A stretch of DNA of 11,492 nucleotides from Cenarchaeum sp. SB0662_bin_33 (lineage in GTDB: Archaea; Thermoproteota; Nitrososphaeria; Nitrososphaerales; Nitrosopumilaceae). Shown in pieces: positions 1 through 8,200 of this stretch. The notes below the pieces were generated by a model that saw only the letters and a list, made by a program, of their open reading frames with translations, was not told the DNA's origin and did not search any database. The stretch spans positions 1-11,492 of the forward strand of contig VXON01000114.1 in NCBI GenBank assembly GCA_009840065.1, read 5' to 3'. The position numbers and the translations under genes are program-made. How positions within the stretch are numbered: position 1 is the first letter of the stretch; every line of letters starts with the position of its first letter.

Positions 1-65
1 TCTGCAAAAGTCATTTAGGGAATCTGCCATCAAAGGGGGGTTTCTGCATAACCACCATTAAACGT

Positions 66-389
66 TCAACCGCGGTGTCCAGGTCCCGCCATGTCCTCGG
101 CAGGCACCTCGTTGTCCCATCGACCCCTGTATCCCTTGATCAGGGCAAACACACCCGAGCCTATAAGGCCCAGCACCAATCCAAAGAATGCCATTGAGTA
201 TGATGCACCAACCCCACAGTCTGTAGGTTCGGGAGGACTATCCTCAGAGTAGTTCATGCAGTTGTCAAACTCGGCATTCTGTACATTGATGTCGCGATAC
301 TGCCCTCCAAATATGCCAAGTACTAGGAATCCTGCAAACACCAAGGCCACCCCAGCCATGATGAACCGTATATCGCTCATAATCTTCAC
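66..389 (-). CDS. Small two-helix membrane protein, function unknown
   Basis: I do not recognise the family. The 107-residue product has two hydrophobic segments, about residues 7-29 and 63-86, each long enough to span the membrane. They flank a polar, acidic loop with two cysteines (C44 and C58) that could form a disulphide if the loop faces outward. The tail after the second helix is short and charged. The GTG start overlaps the TGA stop of the upstream zinc-finger gene (GTGA), which suggests translational coupling. An in-frame ATG nine bases downstream (378-380) is an equally possible start and gives 104 residues. It is probably transcribed from the promoter in front of the zinc-finger gene. 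Coding status rests on the good hydrophobic pattern and the coupled arrangement; no function can be assigned. Confidence 0.7.
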   Translation of the reverse strand: MKIMSDIRFIMAGVALVFAGFLVLGIFGGQYRDINVQNAEFDNCMNYSEDSPPEPTDCGVGASYSMAFFGLVLGLIGSGVFALIKGYRGRWDNEVPAEDMAGPGHRG

Positions 390-595
390 TTTTTAAGTAT
401 GGGATTGCCCTCACCATCATCTGCCCTCTCTGAATCGAACGTCTCCATGTGGGTCGCATCACGATGCATATAGCTGTGGATTGCCCCCATCTCCTTTCGG
501 CAGAATTTTTTATGAATGGCCACTTCCACCTTTAACGTTATATCATTCTCATGATAAAGACGAATTCCGCAATCTTTGCATATAAATTCGGGCAT
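386..595 (-). CDS. Small C2HC zinc-finger protein
   Basis: The 69-residue product begins MPEFICKDCG and carries a probable zinc site made of C6, C9, H28 and C32 (C-x2-C, then H-x3-C). The rest is polar and His/Glu/Lys-rich with no membrane segment. Small zinc fingers of this type in archaea often bind nucleic acid or protein, but no specific role can be inferred. The frame is open to an upstream ATG at 619, which would add eight residues. I chose the ATG at 593-595 because a TATA-like box lies at 618-625, about 27 bases upstream, which would make this a leaderless start; the 619 start would lie inside the TATA box. The stop overlaps the start of the following membrane-protein gene, so the two probably form an operon. 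Confidence 0.65.
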   Translation of the reverse strand: MPEFICKDCGIRLYHENDITLKVEVAIHKKFCRKEMGAIHSYMHRDATHMETFDSERADDGEGNPILKK

Positions 596-617
596 AATAC
601 AATCTGTGGTAAAATCC

Positions 618-625
618 ATATATTT
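618..625 (-). promoter_or_regulatory. TATA box for the zinc-finger/membrane protein pair
   Basis: On the minus strand the sequence reads AAATATAT, centred about 27 bases before the ATG at 595. Archaeal TATA boxes sit about 26-27 bases before the transcription start, so the transcript would begin at or next to that ATG and be leaderless. Identified by eye from spacing and composition only. Confidence 0.5.
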
Positions 626-663
626 GTTTCAAATAGGATCAAGGCTGAAGGCAAGCCAGAAAA

Positions 664-675
664 TTTAAAAATATA
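664..675 (-). terminator. Possible T-tract terminator after the PEFG-CTERM gene
   Basis: Just past the stop at 683 the minus strand carries an AT-rich run including TATATTTTTAAA. Archaeal RNA polymerase can terminate on short T-tracts without a hairpin. No stem is visible, and AT-rich intergenic DNA could give this by chance. Confidence 0.3.
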
Positions 676-682
676 GAATTTT

Positions 683-1492
683 TTAAAGTTTGGGAACCAA
701 AGAGAGTCTGGACCTAGCGGATAATACCACTATGGACGTTATGGATCCCGCAAGGATCAGAACGGCAATTGTACCAAATTCGGGAACGGCTACGGATGTA
801 CCAATTATCTCTATCTGACTGGCGCCCGCACTAAACTCAATGCGTAGTGTACGGCTGTCCATGTCTGCTGAGATCTCATCGTGGTATACCTCCTCACTAT
901 CTACTAGTGTAAAGAACTGATCATCACTACCATCTACCATCTTGGAGTCTATGAGTGTCCTGGGCAGTGTTATGGTAATGTACCCATCAATTGTAGTCTC
1001 TATATCTATGAGCATCGAATTGGTCTGGGGATTCGTGTGCATACCCATCACCATGCCTCCCATTATGCTATGGTGAGGTTCGAACTCGGTCCCGTCTACC
1101 ATGATTCCTGATGTGTGCATGGGCGTATACATGAACATCGTATGTCCTACCCGGGGCGAGTTGGAGTGAAGCGAGTATGTGGCTACAACCGTGTACATCC
1201 CCTCATGTCTCATTGTGTCTCCAGTCGATAGTGTAAATCTAAACATGTTGTCAGGACCAATCATTGGTTGGCCTATGGCTACTAGGTCGTTGTTGGGAGA
1301 TAGTACCTGTATTGTGATGCCTCCGGAATGCCTCTGTAGGACCTGGCCTGTAATTACTATGGTGTCTCCTTCCGAATATGATTCCATGTCTGTGGTTATC
1401 ATTACGTGCTCGGCCTGCTGCGCAAACGCAGGTGCTACTGAAAGACCTACTATCATTACAATTGATAGTACTACTGCTGAAATTATCTTCAT
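683..1492 (-). CDS. Secreted PEFG-CTERM surface protein, Met/His-rich
   Basis: The 269-residue product starts MKIISAVV and has a signal peptide (basic start, hydrophobic core to about residue 20, likely cleavage after AFA at 22-24). A first beta-rich, Ig-like region spans about 30-125 and a second about 160-232. Residues 117-160 are unusually rich in methionine (nine) and histidine (five), including HHSIMGGMVMGMH at 140-152, which could bind copper. The C-terminus is a PEFG-CTERM sorting signal: VPEFG at 236-240, a hydrophobic stretch at 241-258, then a basic tail. Such proteins are thought to be cut and anchored by an archaeosortase at the cell surface. The frame extends upstream to an ATG at 1534, but a TATA box at 1516-1523 fits a leaderless start at 1492, which also gives a standard signal peptide. 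Divergent from rpoH. The cargo function is not known. Confidence 0.88.
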   Translation of the reverse strand: MKIISAVVLSIVMIVGLSVAPAFAQQAEHVMITTDMESYSEGDTIVITGQVLQRHSGGITIQVLSPNNDLVAIGQPMIGPDNMFRFTLSTGDTMRHEGMYTVVATYSLHSNSPRVGHTMFMYTPMHTSGIMVDGTEFEPHHSIMGGMVMGMHTNPQTNSMLIDIETTIDGYITITLPRTLIDSKMVDGSDDQFFTLVDSEEVYHDEISADMDSRTLRIEFSAGASQIEIIGTSVAVPEFGTIAVLILAGSITSIVVLSARSRLSLVPKL

Positions 1493-1515
1493 TATAATAC
1501 TCTCTGTGATTTTTT

Positions 1516-1523
1516 TATTTAAA
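1516..1523 (-). promoter_or_regulatory. TATA box of the PEFG-CTERM gene
   Basis: The minus strand reads TTTAAATA, centred about 27 bases before the ATG at 1492. It implies a leaderless transcript and excludes the upstream ATG at 1534 as the translation start. Spacing-based call. Confidence 0.55.
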
Positions 1524-1584
1524 TGTCTAATCAATATTCGTTGCCTTTTAGCTCAATTTTTTTAACCCAACTCTGAAATTACAC

Positions 1585-1591
1585 ATATATA
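1585..1591 (+). promoter_or_regulatory. Probable TATA box of the rpoH-rpoB-rpoA operon
   Basis: ATATATA lies in the 149-base divergent gap upstream of rpoH. It predicts a transcription start near 1614 and a leader of roughly 28 bases, long enough to include the Shine-Dalgarno-like GAGGT at 1629-1633. A second AT-rich candidate, TTTAGATA at 1603-1610, would start the RNA at about 1633 and remove that ribosome site, so I prefer the upstream box. Confidence 0.45.
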
Positions 1592-1628
1592 GACACATTC
1601 TGTTTAGATATGTAGTTTGTGTGTTGTT

Positions 1629-1633
1629 GAGGT
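1629..1633 (+). promoter_or_regulatory. Ribosome binding site supporting the GTG start of rpoH
   Basis: GAGGT lies eight bases before the GTG at 1642. It supports this non-ATG start, which also gives the N-terminus expected of archaeal subunit H. Confidence 0.5.
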
Positions 1634-1641
1634 AGGTATTA

Positions 1642-1893
1642 GTGGTAACTAGAAGAAATAAAATTTTGGTACCGGACCATGAGTATGTTCCAATACATGA
1701 GATAATGACCAAGGAGGAGGCCCAGGCGGTGCTTGACAAATACAATTGCACGCCCACTGAGCTGCCTTTGATATACGTGACGGATCCTGCCATCGTGGGT
1801 CTGGGTGTCAGACCCGGAGATATGATTAGAATACTGCGCAAGAGCCCGACGGCGGGTGAGAGTATATACTATAGGTATGTGGTGGATGTATGA
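1642..1893 (+). CDS. rpoH: DNA-directed RNA polymerase subunit H (Rpo5/Rpb5 C-terminal domain)
   Basis: The 83-residue product has the size and sequence of archaeal subunit H, which corresponds to the C-terminal domain of eukaryotic Rpb5 and lacks the eukaryotic N-terminal jaw domain. Recognisable stretches are the N-terminal LVPDHEYVP, the middle region LPLIYVTDPAIVGLG, and RPGDMIRILRKSPTAGESIYYRYV near the end, typical of the family. The subunit sits at the downstream DNA entry side of RNA polymerase. Translation starts at a GTG preceded by GAGGT. The stop overlaps the rpoB start (ATGA at 1890-1893), so the two are translationally coupled, and it heads the polymerase operon as in most archaea. 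Confidence 0.96.
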   Translation: MVTRRNKILVPDHEYVPIHEIMTKEEAQAVLDKYNCTPTELPLIYVTDPAIVGLGVRPGDMIRILRKSPTAGESIYYRYVVDV

Positions 1894-4800
1894 ACGAAGC
1901 ATCAAAATGGTGGCCAATAATCCACAATATATTAAAGAGTGAAGGTACGGCAAGGCAGCACCTCAACTCGTTCAACGACTTTTTGGCAAAGGATCTTCAA
2001 AGCATAATAAATGACATAGGTCAGGTGGAGATTGAGAATGCCGAATATCCATATAGGATACAGATGGGCAGAATAAAACTAATGGAGCCCCGCATGATGG
2101 AGCTGGATGGCTCCATAACCCATATAATGCCTGGCGAGTCTAGGCTTCGAAACGTATCATACGCTGCCCCCATAATGATGGAGACCGTAGTTATAGAGGA
2201 GGGTAAGATACTGGAATCCCGATACGTGCACATTGGTGACATGCCCATAATGGTAAAGTCAGAGAAGTGCGTACTGAATAATCGTACGGACAAGACACTG
2301 ATAGAGTACGGCGAGGATGTAAATGATCCCGGCGGCTACTTTATCATAAATGGCTCGGAGCGAGTCATAGTGGGCCTTGAAGATCTCTCGTACAACAAGA
2401 TAATGGTGGACCTAGAGACCATCGGCGGCAACCCAGTATACAAGGCTAAGGTATACTCTTCCATAACCGGCTTTCGCGCCAAACTGGAACTGACAATGAA
2501 GATGGACGGCCTGATTCTGGTAAAGACCCCCAACACCCCTGTAGATATACCCGTGGCCATACTGATGCGTGCCTTGGGCCTTGAGACCGACAAGGAGATT
2601 GCCGATACCGTCTCACTTGTGGATGATATTCAGGACCAACTAGAGACATCTTTTGAGAAGGCCAGTGATGTGGCCACCACAAAGGATGCCATAGTGTATA
2701 TCAGTAAGAGAATAGCACCTGGAATGCTGGAGGAGTTTCAGATAAAGCGTGCCGAGACACTCTTGGACTGGGCGCTGTTGCCACATCTGGGCAAGAAGCC
2801 CGAGAACCGCGTGGGGAAGGCCCAGTTTCTGGGAGAGGCCGTCTGCAAGCTGCTGGAGCTGCGCATGGGCAAGATAATTCCTGATGACAAGGACCACTAT
2901 GGCAACAAGGTGATAAAGTTCACGGGCCATCTCCTCTCTGAGATATTTCGAACTGCCTTCAAAAATTTGATTCGCGACATGAAGTACCAATTGGAGCGAT
3001 CCGGTCAGAAGCGTGGAATCAGTGCGGTGGCCGCCGCCATGCGACCCGGCATAATCACCGACAAGATGAACAATGCAATCGCCACCGGAAACTGGGGTCG
3101 CGGACGTGTTGGCATAACGCAGCTACTGGATCGTACCAACTATCTATCAACAATCAGCCATCTCCGTCGTATACAGTCACCGCTGAGCCGGACACAGCCC
3201 AACTATGAAGCTCGGGATCTGCATTCTACACACTTTGGACGTATATGTCCTAGTGAAACTCCGGAAGGCTCCAACTGTGGCCTTGTAAAGAATCTGGCAC
3301 TGTCGGCAATAATATCCGTTGATGGCCCTAGTGAGGAGATAACCGAGAAGATATATGAGCTGGGAACGCTGCCGTTTGATGAGGCGGGTACGCTGCGCCG
3401 CGATGGCACGCGGGTATTTGTGGATGGCAGACTGGTGGGATATTATAAAGACGGAGCCGAGCTGGCTACGACGCTCCGGGACCTGCGCCGCGAGGCCAAG
3501 ATACATCACCATATAGGCATATCGTACCATCCGGGTGAGGTGGAGGGTGCTGCAAACCGCTTATATGTGAACTGTAATGCGGGCCGGGTACTGCGGCCCC
3601 TGATAGTGACGGATAATGGCAAGCCACTCCTAAGTGATTCCATATTGGATAAGGTGGACTCTGAGCTGACTTGGAGAAACCTGCTCTCCATGGGCCTGAT
3701 TGAACTGGTAGATGCAAATGAGGAGGAGAATACATACATTGCCATGTCCCAACAAGACCTCACTCCACAGCACACCCACATGGAGATATTCCCACCATCC
3801 ATACTGGGGGCGGGCGCATCCACGATTCCATATCCTGAACACAACCAGTCGCCCCGTAATACATATGGCTCGGCCATGGCAAAACAGAGCTTGGGTTTCT
3901 CCACACCGATAATGAACACCAGTACATATGTGCGCCAGCATGTGATGTTATATCCCCAGACCCCAATAGTGAACACTAGGGCCATGGGGCTGCTGGGGCT
4001 TGAAGACAGGCCTGCAGGGCAAAACTGCATTGTGGCAGTCCTGCCGTTTGATGGGTACAACATTGAGGATGCCATAGTCCTCAGCCAGGCATCTGTCGAC
4101 CGGGGACTGGGAAGAACATTCTTCTTTAGAATATATGATGCCGAGTCAAAGCAGTATCCCGGCGGTGAGAGGGACAACTTTGAGATTCCCAACTCTGAAG
4201 ACAGAATTCGCGGCTACAAGGGAGATAGGGCATACAGGCTCTTGGAACAGGATGGTGCGGTGGCATCAGAGTCCAAGGTGGTGGGTGGAAATATTCTGAT
4301 AGGCAAGACCAGTCCCCCCCGATACAACCAGGAGTTTCGTGATGTTGAGATGGTGGGCCAGGAACGCCGGGACACATCCATTGGTGTTCGGCCCTCTGAG
4401 AATGGCTATGTAGATACGGTCGTAATGACCCAGTCCAGCGAGGGCGGTAAGATGTACAAGATACGTGTACGCGACATGCGCATTCCTGAGATTGGCGATA
4501 AGTTTGCATCAAGGCATGGCCAGAAGGGTGTCTTGGGAATACTGGCCAAGAACGAGGATCTCCCATATACCGCCGAGGGCATGTCGCCGGATGTTCTTAT
4601 AAACCCACACGCATTTCCCTCCAGAATGACGGTGGGGATGTTTATGGAGTCCATATGTGGCAAGGCTGCAGCCCTGCGGGGCAGCAAGTTTGATGGTTCG
4701 GCATTTGTGGGTGAAAAGATGTCCGAAGTCAAGGAAGCTATGGATGCGGCGGGTTTCAAGTATTCGGGCAAAGAGATTATGTATGATGGGCGTACTGGAA

Positions 4801-5231
4801 AACAGTTCCCCGTTGAGGTCTTTATAGGAGTCGTGTACTATCAAAAATTACATCACATGGTGGCCGATAAAATTCATGCCCGGTCCAGAGGCCAGGTTCA
4901 GATGCTTACAAAGCAGCCCACTGAGGGACGTGCCAGAGGCGGTGGATTGCGGTTTGGAGAGATGGAGAGGGACTGTCTTATAGCCTATGGCGCCTCCATG
5001 ATACTCAAAGACAGACTCTTGGATGAGTCGGACAAATCCGACATATTTGTATGTGAGAGGTGCGGGCTGGTCGCATATCAGGAGCAGAAGCACAACAGGT
5101 ATGTCTGCCGCGTATGCGGAGACAAGGCAAAAGTCTCATCAGTATCTGTGGCATATGCCTTTAAACTACTACTGCAGGAGATGCAGAGCCTTAATGTGGC
5201 TCCCCGACTGCTGATAAGGGAGAAGGTGTAG
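1890..5231 (+). CDS. rpoB: DNA-directed RNA polymerase subunit B (Rpo2), unsplit
   Basis: This is the second-largest catalytic subunit in one piece of 1113 residues; many methanogens split it into B'' and B'. Visible signatures are RICPSETPEGSNCG (451-464), GYNIEDAIVLS (722-732), GDKFASRHGQKG (869-880) with the active-site lysine region, and GRARGGGLRFGEMERD (1013-1028), which contacts the largest subunit. A C-terminal zinc site is formed by C1055, C1058, C1073 and C1076. The start overlaps the rpoH stop (ATGA), and only one base separates its TAG from the rpoA ATG. Isoleucine is mostly encoded by ATA (13 of the first 16 Ile codons). The run of seven Cs at 4314-4320 does not break the frame. 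Confidence 0.98.
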   Translation: MNEASKWWPIIHNILKSEGTARQHLNSFNDFLAKDLQSIINDIGQVEIENAEYPYRIQMGRIKLMEPRMMELDGSITHIMPGESRLRNVSYAAPIMMETVVIEEGKILESRYVHIGDMPIMVKSEKCVLNNRTDKTLIEYGEDVNDPGGYFIINGSERVIVGLEDLSYNKIMVDLETIGGNPVYKAKVYSSITGFRAKLELTMKMDGLILVKTPNTPVDIPVAILMRALGLETDKEIADTVSLVDDIQDQLETSFEKASDVATTKDAIVYISKRIAPGMLEEFQIKRAETLLDWALLPHLGKKPENRVGKAQFLGEAVCKLLELRMGKIIPDDKDHYGNKVIKFTGHLLSEIFRTAFKNLIRDMKYQLERSGQKRGISAVAAAMRPGIITDKMNNAIATGNWGRGRVGITQLLDRTNYLSTISHLRRIQSPLSRTQPNYEARDLHSTHFGRICPSETPEGSNCGLVKNLALSAIISVDGPSEEITEKIYELGTLPFDEAGTLRRDGTRVFVDGRLVGYYKDGAELATTLRDLRREAKIHHHIGISYHPGEVEGAANRLYVNCNAGRVLRPLIVTDNGKPLLSDSILDKVDSELTWRNLLSMGLIELVDANEEENTYIAMSQQDLTPQHTHMEIFPPSILGAGASTIPYPEHNQSPRNTYGSAMAKQSLGFSTPIMNTSTYVRQHVMLYPQTPIVNTRAMGLLGLEDRPAGQNCIVAVLPFDGYNIEDAIVLSQASVDRGLGRTFFFRIYDAESKQYPGGERDNFEIPNSEDRIRGYKGDRAYRLLEQDGAVASESKVVGGNILIGKTSPPRYNQEFRDVEMVGQERRDTSIGVRPSENGYVDTVVMTQSSEGGKMYKIRVRDMRIPEIGDKFASRHGQKGVLGILAKNEDLPYTAEGMSPDVLINPHAFPSRMTVGMFMESICGKAAALRGSKFDGSAFVGEKMSEVKEAMDAAGFKYSGKEIMYDGRTGKQFPVEVFIGVVYYQKLHHMVADKIHARSRGQVQMLTKQPTEGRARGGGLRFGEMERDCLIAYGASMILKDRLLDESDKSDIFVCERCGLVAYQEQKHNRYVCRVCGDKAKVSSVSVAYAFKLLLQEMQSLNVAPRLLIREKV

Positions 5232-5232
5232 C

Positions 5233-8200
5233 ATGTCTGTTGAGACTGTAAAATCCATTGATGGCATAAGGTTCTCTGTCTGGTCCCCCGCTGAGATTCG
5301 CAAGTATTCGGTGGCAGAGATAACTGCGCCTGAGACGTATGATGAGGAGGGCTCGCCGGTACATGGCGGACTGATGGATGGTCATCTGGGGGTACTCGAA
5401 CCAGGTCAGAGATGTCTTACGTGTAACAAGACCACTGCCGAATGTCCGGGCCACTTTGGCCGCATAGAGCTCTCAGAACCTGTAATGCATATAGCCTTCA
5501 TTAATCATATACACCGACTGCTTCAGTCAATGTGCCGCATCTGCTCTAGGTTGAAGGTTCCCCAGGATGTACTAGATGAGTTTCTGCGCGTACGCAACAA
5601 GCATGCCGCATATGCACTGATATCACAAAAGAAGATACCTGATCAGATAGTGGACAGGGCCCGAAAGGCTAAGGAGTGTCCTCACTGCGGCGCGCCACAG
5701 CAGGATCTGTTGTTTACAAAACCCACCACCTTTGTCGAAAAGACCGAAGATGAGGAGAACCGTCTACTCCCCGGTAATATCCGGGATCGCTTCGTCAAGA
5801 TAACCGACAACGATCTGGTATTGTTGGGATATGATCCCAGTACAGCTAGGCCTGAATGGTTCATACTGCAGGCATTACCCGTACCGCCTGTAACTGTAAG
5901 GCCTTCCATAATACTAGAGACGGGCATAAGGTCTGAGGATGATCTGACACACAAACTAGTGGACATAATACGCGTAAATCAACGACTCAAGGAGAGCAAG
6001 GAGGCAGGTACGCCGCCCCTTATTGTCCAGGATTTGATAGATCTGCTGCAGTATCACTCTACAACATACTTTGATAATGAGGTATCTGGAATACCTCAGG
6101 CGCATCACCGCTCCGGCCGCCCTCTAAAGACACTGACGCAGCGTCTAAAGGGCAAGGAGGGCCGCTTTCGGGGCTCTCTGTCTGGAAAGAGGGTGGACTT
6201 TTCCAGCAGAACGGTCATATCCCCGGACCCCAATTTGGACCTCTCTGAGGTGGGTGTTCCCGAGTCTGTTGCTACCAAACTGACCATTCCCGAGGTTGTA
6301 ACCGAATGGAATATTGAAAAGATAAAGAGACTGGTAATAAACGGCCCTGACAAGTACCCAGGTGTCAACTATATAATGAGACCCGACATGATCAAGATAC
6401 GTCTGGACTTTGTAGAAGATCGTAGCGGTATTGCCGACAATATAGAGGTGGGCTACATGGTGGAGCGGCATCTATCTGATGGCGATGTTGTGATGTTTAA
6501 CCGGCAGCCATCATTACACCAGATGTCCATAATGGCTCACTACGTCAAGGTGCTACCTGGTAAGACGTTCAGGCTGCACCCGTCGGTCTGTCCGCCGTAT
6601 AATGCAGACTTTGACGGGGATGAGATGAACCTACATGTACCTCAGAGCGAGGAGGCTAGGGCCGAGGCGATATTGCTGATGCAAGTACAGGACCAGCTTA
6701 TATCGCCCAGATATGGCGGGCCCATAATAGGCGGTCTGCGTGACTTCATAAGCGGCTCGTATCTGTTAACCAAGAACGATACAATGCTGCACAGGGATGA
6801 GTTCTCCAATCTAGCCATGCTGGGTGGATATGATGGCAAGCTGCCCGAACCTGTAAGTAATGGTTCAGATGAACCCATGTACACAGGAAAACAATTATTT
6901 TCGCTCTTTTTGCCAAAGGACTTTAACTATACAATGACCTCAAAGTGGTCCAAGGGTACTAGTGGAGTAGAAAAGGATATAGTAATCAAGAACGGTCAGC
7001 TGATACAGGGGGTAATCGACAAGTCTGCCATAGGTGCAGAGGAGCCTGAGAGTGTACTGCACCGTTTGGCCAAGGACTATGACAATGCTACCGCCAAAAA
7101 GTTTCTCAACTCTGTCCTGATAATAGTAAAGCAGTTCATCACGCATTATGGCTTCAGCTATGGGTATGGGGATCTGGTCATACCAGAGGAGCGCCGATTG
7201 TCGATACTTGGTGACATAGACGACTCGTACTCGAAGGTGGATTCTTTCATGCAGAGCTACAGGGATGGCACCTTTGCCCCTAGTCGTGGAATGTCCCGCA
7301 AGGAATCTCTGGAGGCAAAGATCGTCAACGAGCTCTCAAAGGCCCGGGATTCTGCAGGAAATGCAGCAGACAAGGCTATGGATGAGGCTAATCCGGCTAG
7401 AATTATGGCGACGACGGGCGCCCGGGGTTCATCACTGAACATTGGCCAGATGGCAGGTGCGCTAGGCCAGCAGTCCCGGCGTGGAACCCGGCTTGATGTG
7501 GGGTACAACAACAGGGCCTTGCCCCACTTTACACAGCATGATGAAAATCCTGATGCGCACGGCTTTGTCCGGGCTAACTACCGCGATGGATTGTCCACCT
7601 TGGAGTTCTTCTTCCATGCGATGGGTGGTCGTGAGGGACTTGTGGACACTGCGGTGCGCACACAGCAGAGTGGGTACATGCAGCGAAGACTCATCAATGC
7701 CCTAGAACACATAAGATTGGAGTATGATAATACCGTCCGCGACCCACACGGCCACATTATACAGTTCCTGTATGGTGAGGATGGTATTGATGTGGCAAAG
7801 AGTGATCATGGTGAGGCCTTTAACATTGAACGAAAGATAGAGTCCCAAAGAATGGTGGACTCGGGCAGGCCAGCCACAAAGGCGCAGATTAAAAAAATAC
7901 TCGAAAAATACACAAAGACATTCAATCCGCGCCTAAAGGATGCAGTAGTAAATGCGGTACAAAACTCCAATCTCTCTAACGCTGGCATAGAGCGTGTGTG
8001 CCGGGAGGGGTTGGAACTATACAACAAGGCCATGGTGGAGCCAGGCCAGGCCGTGGGAATAGTCACCGCCCAATCCATAGGCGAACCCGGTACTCAGATG
8101 ACTCTACGTACTTTTCACTTTGCAGGAATTCGGGAACGTAATGTTACCCTAGGACTACCAAGATTGATAGAGCTGGTAGACGCGCGTAAAAATCCCAACA

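Noticed and set aside
1..65. Left edge of the window
   Set aside because: Only a G-run (35-40) and no coding or RNA signal could be seen in this short piece.
1179..1565. A 128-codon plus-strand frame opposite the PEFG-CTERM gene
   Set aside because: Antisense to a gene with a clear signal peptide and sorting signal; its product is Cys/Ile/Ser-rich without a recognisable domain.
3506..4192. A 228-codon open frame on the minus strand inside rpoB
   Set aside because: It lies fully antisense to the conserved RpoB core and has low-complexity, Ser/Pro/Arg-rich composition with no domain; a shadow of rpoB codon usage.
4314..4320. Run of seven Cs in rpoB as a possible frameshift site
   Set aside because: The frame continues unbroken through conserved RpoB sequence on both sides.
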